64,000 nt of DNA. Source: Levilactobacillus zymae DSM 19395 (GTDB lineage Bacteria > Bacillota > Bacilli > Lactobacillales > Lactobacillaceae). Below the pieces are notes generated by a model that searched no databases, was not told the origin of the DNA, and worked only from the letters and a program-made list of their open reading frames with translations. Below, one piece after another: positions 57,840 to 64,000 of the stretch (positions are counted from its first letter, which is position 1; each line of letters starts with the position of its first letter). The stretch spans positions 62,001-126,000 of the forward strand of contig NZ_AZDW01000013.1 of assembly GCF_001434115.1 (NCBI RefSeq). The letters run 5' to 3'. The translations under genes were made by a program, and so were the position numbers.

Positions 57840-58196
57840 ATGGCACAATATCGAGTTGGTCGCTTAGAACAAGAGATCCAGCGTGAAGTCACGGACATCC
57901 TGTTAAAACGGGTCCGCGACCCCCGCGTCGAAGGCGTTACCGTTACGGGTGTGGAAGTTACGGGTGACTTGCAAGAAGCCACGATTTATTACAGCATTTT
58001 ATCGGACAAAGCCTCGTCCGCCGAAAAGACGGCCCAGGGCTTGAAGAAGGCCACGGGACTGATTCGGTCCGAACTAGGGTCACGGTTGAGTATCTACAAG
58101 ACACCGGAACTCTTCTTCGAACAGGATAAGTCGGTGCAATACGGTAGCCGGATCGATGAACTGTTAAATGATCTCCACCACCAAGACCACGCCTAA
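57840..58196 (+). CDS. rbfA: Ribosome-binding factor A
   Basis: 30S maturation factor with a KH-like fold; 118 residues. RVGRLEQEIQREVTDIL at the N-terminus and the conserved RLSIYKTPELFFEQD segment near residues 82-96 are diagnostic. It follows infB at 20 bases with ACGGAGG. Confidence 0.97.
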   Translation: MAQYRVGRLEQEIQREVTDILLKRVRDPRVEGVTVTGVEVTGDLQEATIYYSILSDKASSAEKTAQGLKKATGLIRSELGSRLSIYKTPELFFEQDKSVQYGSRIDELLNDLHHQDHA

Positions 58197-58216
58197 ACGC
58201 GGTCGTTAAGAGCGTG

Positions 58217-58251
58217 AGGACGCTGATCAGCACAGATCAGCGTCCTTTTTT
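58217..58251 (+). terminator. Terminator between rbfA and truB
   Basis: Perfect 12-bp stem AGGACGCTGATC / GATCAGCGTCCT with loop AGCACA, then TTTTTT. The truB ribosome binding site follows directly, and no strong promoter is visible between, so truB-ribF may depend on readthrough. Confidence 0.88.
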
Positions 58252-58268
58252 GAAATGGAGGACTAGAA

Positions 58269-59186
58269 GTGAACGGAATTATCCCCCTGTACAAGGAACG
58301 GGGCCTCACGAGTTTTGACTGTGTCGCCAAGCTCCGCCACATTTTGCATACCAAGAAGGTCGGCCATAGCGGGACATTAGATCCCGGCGTGGACGGCGTC
58401 TTACCCATTTGCATCGGGTCGGCGACCAAGGTCGTGCCGTACCTGATGGCGTCGGGAAAGGTCTACCGGGGCCAGGTAACACTGGGCTTTGCGACCACCA
58501 CCGAGGACCTGGACGGCGACGAGGTGGCCCGGCAGGCCCTCACCCGGCCGTTTACGGCGGCCGAGTTACAGGCCGCCGCGGCGCACCTTACCGGAACGAT
58601 TCAACAGACGCCCCCCATGTACTCGGCGGTCAAGGTTCACGGCCGGAAACTTTACGAGTACGCCCGGGCGGGTGAGACCGTAGAACGGCCCACTCGGACC
58701 ATTACGGTGACGGCCTTTACGTTAAAGGACGCGGGGAGTTTCGACGCGGCCACGGGGACCCAGACGATTGATTTTGAGGTCAGTTGTTCGAAGGGCACCT
58801 ACGTTCGCACCTTGGCGGTCGACCTGGGACGTCAGTTGCAGGTGCCGGCCGTGATGGCCTCGTTGACCCGCTTGAAGAGCGGGGGCTTCACCCTAGATCA
58901 AGCCGTGACGTTAGACCAAGTGGCCGCGGCGATGGCCGACGACGACCTGACGACGGTCTTGCGGCCCATCGACTACGCCCTGCAGGATTACCCGCACGTA
59001 GCGTTGTCCGAGAAGCTCTGGGGTCTGGTTAAAAACGGGGTGTTTTTAAGCCCCGCGGAGCTCAGTGTGGACCCCAATACCGTGGCCACGGTAGCGCTGA
59101 GCTACCAAGGCGAGACCAAGTGTCTGTATCAATGGTCGACAGAAAAACAACAGTATAAACCGCTAAAAATGTTCGCGGTGGATTAA
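58269..59186 (+). CDS. truB: tRNA pseudouridine(55) synthase
   Basis: Makes pseudouridine 55 in the T loop of tRNAs. GTG 58269 with GGAGGAC. Catalytic Asp in GHSGTLDPGVDGVLP near residues 34-48, YSAVKVHGRKLYEYAR near 118-133, and a C-terminal PUA-like part. 305 residues, standard. Confidence 0.97.
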   Translation: MNGIIPLYKERGLTSFDCVAKLRHILHTKKVGHSGTLDPGVDGVLPICIGSATKVVPYLMASGKVYRGQVTLGFATTTEDLDGDEVARQALTRPFTAAELQAAAAHLTGTIQQTPPMYSAVKVHGRKLYEYARAGETVERPTRTITVTAFTLKDAGSFDAATGTQTIDFEVSCSKGTYVRTLAVDLGRQLQVPAVMASLTRLKSGGFTLDQAVTLDQVAAAMADDDLTTVLRPIDYALQDYPHVALSEKLWGLVKNGVFLSPAELSVDPNTVATVALSYQGETKCLYQWSTEKQQYKPLKMFAVD

Positions 59187-59209
59187 AGCGAAGGAGAGAA
59201 CAGCCGTTT

Positions 59210-60163
59210 ATGGAAGTTATTCGAATACATCATCCCCTGGATCCCCGGAAGATTCCCGCAGATCCGGTGGTCTTAGCCATGGGGTTCTTTGACGGGGTCC
59301 ATTTGGGGCACCAAGCCGTGATCAACCGGGCGAAGGTGCTGGCCCAAAAGCGGGGCGTCAAGTTAGCCGTGCTAACGTACGATCACCATCCGGCGTTAGT
59401 TTACCGGGCGCTGACGAACGACGACCGGAAGTATCTGAGTCCGGAACCCCGGAAGTTACGCCAGCTAGAACGGCTGGGGGTCGACCGGGTCTTCTGGGTG
59501 AACTATACCGGTGAATTTGCGGCCCAGACGCCCCAGGAGTTCGTCGACCACTACCTGGTCCCGTTTCACACGGTCGTGGCGGTCGCGGGCTTTGACCACA
59601 CTTACGGCCCCAAGGACGTGGCGACCATGGCGCGCCTGCCCGAATACGCCCAGGGGCGCTTTGACGTGGAAACGGTCCCGGCCGAAACGCTGGCGAACGG
59701 GAAGGTCAGTTCGTCCCGGATTCGAGCAGCGCTAACGGCCGGCGACATTGACCTGGTGAACCAACTGTTAGGCTACACCTATCGCACCACCGGCTTAGTG
59801 GTCCACGGGGAAGCGCGCGGCCGGACCATCGGGTACCCGACGGCTAACGTCCTGGTCCCGGAGAATCAATGGATTCCGGGAATCGGCGTGTACACGGCCC
59901 GGTTGAAGGTCGGGGCCATCTGGTATCCCGGGATGGTCTCGGTCGGGCGCAACGTGACCTTCGGGGACAACCGACCGATCACGGTGGAAATGAATTTACT
60001 GGACTTTCACGGCAACCTTTACGGTGAATCCGTGGCCGTCGAGTGGCACCACCGGTTGCGGGGCGAGGTAAAATTTGCCGACGCGGCCGGGCTAGTGGCG
60101 CAATTAAACCAAGATGAGGCGGAGACGCGCGCGTACTTTGCGCAAGTTGCCCGCCACGAATAG
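59210..60163 (+). CDS. ribF: Bifunctional riboflavin kinase / FAD synthetase
   Basis: Converts riboflavin to FMN and FAD. N-terminal nucleotidyltransferase domain with MGFFDGVHLGHQAVI near residues 24-38 and SSSRIR near 165-170; C-terminal flavokinase domain with GRTIGYPTAN near 204-213 and the GVYTARL strand. 317 residues. AAGGAGAG before the ATG; it follows truB, the common truB-ribF pair. Confidence 0.97.
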   Translation: MEVIRIHHPLDPRKIPADPVVLAMGFFDGVHLGHQAVINRAKVLAQKRGVKLAVLTYDHHPALVYRALTNDDRKYLSPEPRKLRQLERLGVDRVFWVNYTGEFAAQTPQEFVDHYLVPFHTVVAVAGFDHTYGPKDVATMARLPEYAQGRFDVETVPAETLANGKVSSSRIRAALTAGDIDLVNQLLGYTYRTTGLVVHGEARGRTIGYPTANVLVPENQWIPGIGVYTARLKVGAIWYPGMVSVGRNVTFGDNRPITVEMNLLDFHGNLYGESVAVEWHHRLRGEVKFADAAGLVAQLNQDEAETRAYFAQVARHE

Positions 60164-60170
60164 CGAAGTG

Positions 60171-60206
60171 GGTCAACCCTGATAAATGATTAGGGTTGGC
60201 CATTTT
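60171..60206 (+). terminator. Terminator of ribF
   Basis: GGTCAACCCT pairs with AGGGTTGGCC, followed by ATTTTG; modest T run. Confidence 0.7.
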
Positions 60207-60291
60207 GCTGTGCTAAACTAACGGTCTACTGAGCTGAGAACGGGTTAAACTTGGCAGTATGCGACCGATTTGTGCGGGTCAACCGGCGAAA

Positions 60292-60318
60292 TTAGCACTT
60301 AACTAAAGAGATTGCTAA
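60292..60318. promoter_or_regulatory. CIRCE element 1 (HrcA operator)
   Basis: TTAGCACTT-N9-GATTGCTAA; the consensus is TTAGCACTC-N9-GAGTGCTAA, so each arm has one change. It lies 17 bases upstream of the hrcA -35. Confidence 0.8.
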
Positions 60319-60335
60319 ATTTCTTGCTGGATTTC

Positions 60336-60364
60336 TTGACTTAAAAACGCGATTTTGCTACATT
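60336..60364 (+). promoter_or_regulatory. Promoter of the hrcA-grpE-dnaK operon
   Basis: TTGACT (60336-60341), 17-base spacer ending in TGC, TACATT (60359-60364). Confidence 0.85.
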
Positions 60365-60375
60365 ATATATGTGTC

Positions 60376-60401
60376 TTAGCACTTGAAAGATTGAGTGCTA
60401 A
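60376..60401. promoter_or_regulatory. CIRCE element 2 (HrcA operator)
   Basis: TTAGCACTT and GAGTGCTAA are separated by 8 bases, one fewer than usual, and the left arm ends in T rather than C. It covers the transcription start area, the classic repressing position. Confidence 0.9.
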
Positions 60402-60417
60402 AAAAGGGGTGATTGTG

Positions 60418-61455
60418 ATGCTGTCAGAAAGACAGATGATGATTCTGCGAGCCGTTGTCCGTGATTTCACCAACAGTGGTGTTCCGGTGGGGTCCAAGGC
60501 ACTAGCTAAGCAGTTACCCATCCACGTCAGTTCGGCGACGATTCGTAACGAAATGGCGGCACTCGAAGACCAGGGGTTGATTCGCAAGACCCATTCGTCT
60601 TCCGGGCGGATTCCGTCCGTGGAAGGTTATCGCTATTACGTGGACCATTTGGTTAAGCCGGACCCGTTGCGGCCCAACGACTTAAATATGATCCAATCGT
60701 CATTGGGCGGGGACTTCCATAAGATTGACGAGATTATCTCGCAATCGGCCACCATTTTATCGAATCTAACCAGCTACACGGCCTTTACCTTAAAGCCAGA
60801 GTTAAAGGACAGCCGCTTAAGCGGTTTTCGGTTGGTCCCCTTGGGCCACCGGCAGGTCATGGCGATTCTGGTGACCGATAGTGGGGACGTGGAGAATCAA
60901 ACGTTTGATGTGACCGAAGCGGTGACGGGTGAGCAACTGGAAGCCGTCGTTCGCTTGATTAACGATCAGTTAGTCGGGTTGACCTTACCAGAAGTCTTAC
61001 AGAAGTTACGGACCGATATTCCCGCCAAAATCACGCACTACCTGCAAAGCCCCCAAGGGTTCTTGGACATCTTTGGCGATGTCTTGACCAGAGCGGCGCA
61101 GGAGCGCTTCTACGTCGGCGGTCGGTTGAACCTGTTGAACTTCTCGCAAGACAGTGACGTTGATTCCTTAAAGGCGTTGTATTCGTTGATCGATAAGACG
61201 GATGACATCGCCAACGTCTTGGGTCAGCCACGGGATAACATTTCCGTGCAGATTGGTAACGAAATGACTAACGACGCGTTGCGTAATTATAGTTTGATTA
61301 CGGCAACCTACGACGTTAATCAGCACGGTCGCGGAATGATCGCCATTTTAGGCCCCACGCGGATGCCGTATTCGCGGATGTTGGGGCTAGTTGGCGCGTT
61401 TCGGGAAGAGCTCGCGAAAAAACTACTCGATTATTATCGTTATTACGACGAGTAA
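60418..61455 (+). CDS. hrcA: Heat-inducible transcription repressor HrcA
   Basis: Represses the dnaK and groE operons by binding CIRCE. ATG 60418 gives the family N-terminus MLSERQMMILRAVVRDF and has AAGGGGTGA upstream; the frame from 60355 reads through the operator. Winged-helix segment PIHVSSATIRNEMAALE near residues 38-54 and THSSSGRIPS near 60-69. 345 residues. Autoregulated by the two CIRCE sites. Confidence 0.98.
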   Translation: MLSERQMMILRAVVRDFTNSGVPVGSKALAKQLPIHVSSATIRNEMAALEDQGLIRKTHSSSGRIPSVEGYRYYVDHLVKPDPLRPNDLNMIQSSLGGDFHKIDEIISQSATILSNLTSYTAFTLKPELKDSRLSGFRLVPLGHRQVMAILVTDSGDVENQTFDVTEAVTGEQLEAVVRLINDQLVGLTLPEVLQKLRTDIPAKITHYLQSPQGFLDIFGDVLTRAAQERFYVGGRLNLLNFSQDSDVDSLKALYSLIDKTDDIANVLGQPRDNISVQIGNEMTNDALRNYSLITATYDVNQHGRGMIAILGPTRMPYSRMLGLVGAFREELAKKLLDYYRYYDE

Positions 61456-61476
61456 CAGAAAGGAAGGGGTTCATTC

Positions 61477-62079
61477 GTGGCTGATAAGCAACCAGAATCT
61501 ACTGAAGCCAAACAAGCTCAGCAGGCAACACCAGATCAACCAGCGGACGGGAAGACCCAAGCGTCGAACGCCGCCGAACAACCAACCACTAAGGCTGAAA
61601 AGCAGGCCACTAAGCCGGATCCACAAGCAGCCGAGTTAGCGGAATTGAAGCAGAAGTCTTCTGCCATGGAGGACAAGTACCTTCGGGCCGAAGCCGAGAT
61701 TCAAAACATGCAAACCCGGTTCCAAAAGGAACAAGCTACGTTGATCAAGTACGACGGTCAACAACTGGCGAAGGACATCTTACCGGTGATCGATAACCTC
61801 GAACGGGCCCTGGCCGTTGAAGCCAAGGACGAGGCGGCAGCGGGTCTGAAGAAGGGTGTTCAGATGACCTACGATCACTTGGAAGACGCCTTAAAGCGCA
61901 ACCACGTGACCGAAGTGGCGGCGTTGGGTCAAAAGTTTGACCCGACCTTACACCAGGCCGTACAGACGGTTCCGGCCAGCGATGACCAACCGGCTGAAAC
62001 GGTGGTTCAGGTGCTCCAAAAGGGGTACCAATTAAAGGACCGGGTGTTACGGCCAGCCATGGTCGTTGTGGCACAATAA
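61477..62079 (+). CDS. grpE: Nucleotide exchange factor GrpE
   Basis: Releases ADP from DnaK. GTG 61477 with AAAGGAAGGGG. Disordered Gln/Lys/Ala/Thr-rich N-terminus of about 50 residues, long coiled coil (about 50-115) and C-terminal beta domain ending [22 protein letters not shown] near 101-113 is diagnostic. 200 residues. Confidence 0.98.
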   Translation: MADKQPESTEAKQAQQATPDQPADGKTQASNAAEQPTTKAEKQATKPDPQAAELAELKQKSSAMEDKYLRAEAEIQNMQTRFQKEQATLIKYDGQQLAKDILPVIDNLERALAVEAKDEAAAGLKKGVQMTYDHLEDALKRNHVTEVAALGQKFDPTLHQAVQTVPASDDQPAETVVQVLQKGYQLKDRVLRPAMVVVAQ

Positions 62080-62114
62080 CTAAAAAAATCTAACAATAAA
62101 AGAGGGAATTTTTG

Positions 62115-64000
62115 ATGGCAAGCAACAAAATTATTGGGATTGACTTAGGGACGACGAACTCCGCCGTTGCCGTTTTGGAAGGTAGTACACCAAAGATTAT
62201 TGCCAACAAGGAAGGTGCCCGGACGACGCCATCCGTTGTGGCCTTTAAGGACGGGGAAACCCAAGTTGGTGAAGTGGCCAAGCGTCAAGCCATTACCAAC
62301 CCGAACACGATTTCATCCATTAAGAGTCACATGGGTGAAGCCGGCTACAAGGTCAGCGTTGACGGCAAGGACTACACGCCAGAACAAATCTCCGCGATGA
62401 TTTTGCAACACTTGAAGTCGTTTGCTGAAGACTACATTGGCGATACGGTTTCTCAAGCCGTTATCACGGTGCCAGCCTACTTCAACGATGCCCAACGGCA
62501 AGCCACGAAGGATGCTGGGAAGATCGCGGGCTTGGACGTTAAGCGGATCATCAACGAACCAACCGCTGCGGCCTTAGCTTACGGCTTGGACAAGCAAGAT
62601 AAAGACGAAAAGATCATGGTCTACGACTTAGGTGGTGGGACGTTTGATGTTTCCATCCTGGACTTAGGGGACGGCGTCTTTGACGTTCTGTCCACTAACG
62701 GGGATACCCATTTAGGTGGGGATGACTTTGACCAAAAGATCATGGACTGGTTGATCGCCGGCTTCAAGGAAGAAAACGGTGTTGACTTGTCTAAGGACAA
62801 GATGGCCTTACAACGGTTGAAGGATGCGGCTGAAAAGGCTAAGAAGGACCTCTCCGGGGTTACCGAAGCGTCCATCAGCTTGCCATTTATTTCCGCCGGT
62901 GCCAACGGTCCATTGCACTTGGAAAAGTCCTTATCCCGGGCTAAGTTCAACGAATTGACCGCTGACTTGGTTGAAAAGACGCGGATTCCAGTGGAAAACG
63001 CCTTGAAGGATGCCGATTTACAAGCCTCCGACGTTGACGTGGTCATCTTAAACGGTGGGTCCACCCGGATTCCAGCCGTGCAAGAAGCCGTTCAAAAGTG
63101 GACCGGTAAGGAACCAAGTCACTCCATCAACCCGGACGAAGCCGTGGCCTTAGGGGCCGCCGTTCAAGGTGGGGTCATCACCGGTGACGTGAAGGACGTT
63201 GTCTTGTTGGATGTCACCCCATTGTCCTTAGGGATTGAAACCATGGGTGGCGTCTTCACCAAGTTGATTGATCGCAACACGACCATTCCAACGAGCAAGT
63301 CGCAAGTCTTCTCCACGGCGGCCGATAACCAACCCGCCGTTGATATCCACGTCTTACAAGGTGAACGGCCAATGGCTGCTGACAACAAGACGTTGGGGAA
63401 CTTCCAACTGACGGACATCCCAGCCGCACCACGTGGGGTTCCTCAAATCCAAGTGACCTTCGATATCGATAAGAACGGGATCGTCAACGTTTCGGCTAAG
63501 GACATGGGGACCAACAAGGAACAAAAGATCACCATCAAGAGTTCCGACGGTCTGTCCGACGACGAAATCGAAAAGATGATGAAGGAAGCCAAGGAAAACG
63601 AAGCGGCCGATAAGCAACGGAAGGAAGAAGTCGACACCAAGAACGAAGTCGACCAACTCCTCTTCCAGACCGACAAGACCTTAAAGGAAGTTAAGGGCAA
63701 GGTTTCCGACGACGAAATCAAGAAGGCTGAAGACGCACGGGATGCTTTAAAGAAGGCCCAAGAAGCCAACAACCTGGACGATATGAAGACCAAGAAGGAT
63801 GACTTAACTAAGATTATCCAAGACCTCTCCGTGAAGTTATACCAACAAGCCCAAAACGCTCAAGGTGGCGCTAACGGAGCCGCTGGTGCGGCCGGTGCTG
63901 CTGGGGCCCAAGGGACTCAAGGCAACGACACGAACAACGGTGGTAAGGATGACAATACCGTTGACGGGGACTTCCACGAGGTTCACGATGACGATAACAA
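62115..64000 (+). CDS. dnaK: Chaperone DnaK (Hsp70), 3' end cut by the window
   Basis: ATP-dependent folding chaperone working with GrpE and DnaJ. ATG 62115 with GAGGGAA. The nucleotide-binding domain begins [16 protein letters not shown] and contains [15 protein letters not shown] near residue 174; the substrate-binding domain starts about residue 360, and an Ala/Gly/Asn/Asp-rich tail is reached. About 628 codons are present without a stop, so only the last one or few residues are missing. Strong codon bias. It shares the CIRCE-controlled operon. Confidence 0.98.
   Translation, partial: MASNKIIGIDLGTTNSAVAVLEGSTPKIIANKEGARTTPSVVAFKDGETQVGEVAKRQAITNPNTISSIKSHMGEAGYKVSVDGKDYTPEQISAMILQHLKSFAEDYIGDTVSQAVITVPAYFNDAQRQATKDAGKIAGLDVKRIINEPTAAALAYGLDKQDKDEKIMVYDLGGGTFDVSILDLGDGVFDVLSTNGDTHLGGDDFDQKIMDWLIAGFKEENGVDLSKDKMALQRLKDAAEKAKKDLSGVTEASISLPFISAGANGPLHLEKSLSRAKFNELTADLVEKTRIPVENALKDADLQASDVDVVILNGGSTRIPAVQEAVQKWTGKEPSHSINPDEAVALGAAVQGGVITGDVKDVVLLDVTPLSLGIETMGGVFTKLIDRNTTIPTSKSQVFSTAADNQPAVDIHVLQGERPMAADNKTLGNFQLTDIPAAPRGVPQIQVTFDIDKNGIVNVSAKDMGTNKEQKITIKSSDGLSDDEIEKMMKEAKENEAADKQRKEEVDTKNEVDQLLFQTDKTLKEVKGKVSDDEIKKAEDARDALKKAQEANNLDDMKTKKDDLTKIIQDLSVKLYQQAQNAQGGANGAAGAAGAAGAQGTQGNDTNNGGKDDNTVDGDFHEVHDDDN

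Overview
The window is a chromosomal segment of a Gram-positive, GC-rich (estimated by eye at a little over 50%) member of the Lactobacillaceae. The evidence is the gene order tuf/tig/clpX/engB, rpsB-tsf-pyrH-frr-uppS-cdsA-rseP-proS-polC, rimP-nusA-ylxR-ylxQ-infB-rbfA-truB-ribF and hrcA-grpE-dnaK, together with the Gram-positive replicase PolC, a mevalonate-pathway HMG-CoA synthase, a nucleoside 2-deoxyribosyltransferase, a D-lactate dehydrogenase and a short 6-phosphogluconate dehydrogenase. A heterofermentative Levilactobacillus-like species would fit; the species cannot be fixed from sequence reading alone. No insertion sequence, prophage or CRISPR array was seen.

Layout. 1-18 kb is mostly housekeeping: the end of an unknown gene, tuf, an argG-argH pair with ArgR-box-like sites placed between tuf and tig, then tig, clpX, engB, a MazG-like gene, uvrC, obgE, rnz-lapA-recJ-apt. 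On the minus strand lie a 60-residue charged protein and a lipoprotein operon. 18-31 kb is the accessory part: a YdcF-like membrane protein, a possible very small RNA, an orphan TIR-like protein beside a tRNA-Ser(CGA) gene, a secreted protein, AlkC, an aquaglyceroporin, two histidine phosphatases, gnd, two GNAT acetyltransferases with a MarR regulator, a C-terminally shortened PPK2, mvaS and ntd. 30.5-39 kb holds lexA with divergent ynzC, yneF, a heterodimeric ABC exporter, plsC, a TrmN6-like methyltransferase, a GIY-YIG protein, ldhD and a HAD phosphatase. 39.4-60.2 kb is the translation, envelope and replication block listed above. 60.3-64 kb is the heat-shock operon hrcA-grpE-dnaK, cut by the window end just before the dnaK stop codon.

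Regulation is unusually readable. Good sigma-A promoters (17-bp spacers, many TGn extended -10 elements) and intrinsic terminators, many shared by convergent genes, delimit most units. Visible operators include ArgR-like boxes before argG, a LexA box over the lexA -35, two imperfect CIRCE elements around the hrcA promoter, a perfect inverted repeat in the marR promoter, a cre-like site over the promoter of a small membrane protein, and a terminator inside the rimP-nusA leader. Unassigned operators worth following are paired TTGTAGCCTRCAA palindromes before mvaS and an AAAAGT/ACTTTTTC repeat shared by the gnd and ntd promoters.

No complete new defence or biosynthetic system is present. The best candidates for something undescribed are the orphan TIR-like gene, the 19.35 kb mini-transcript, the hairpin cluster between argH and tig, and the two unassigned operator families.
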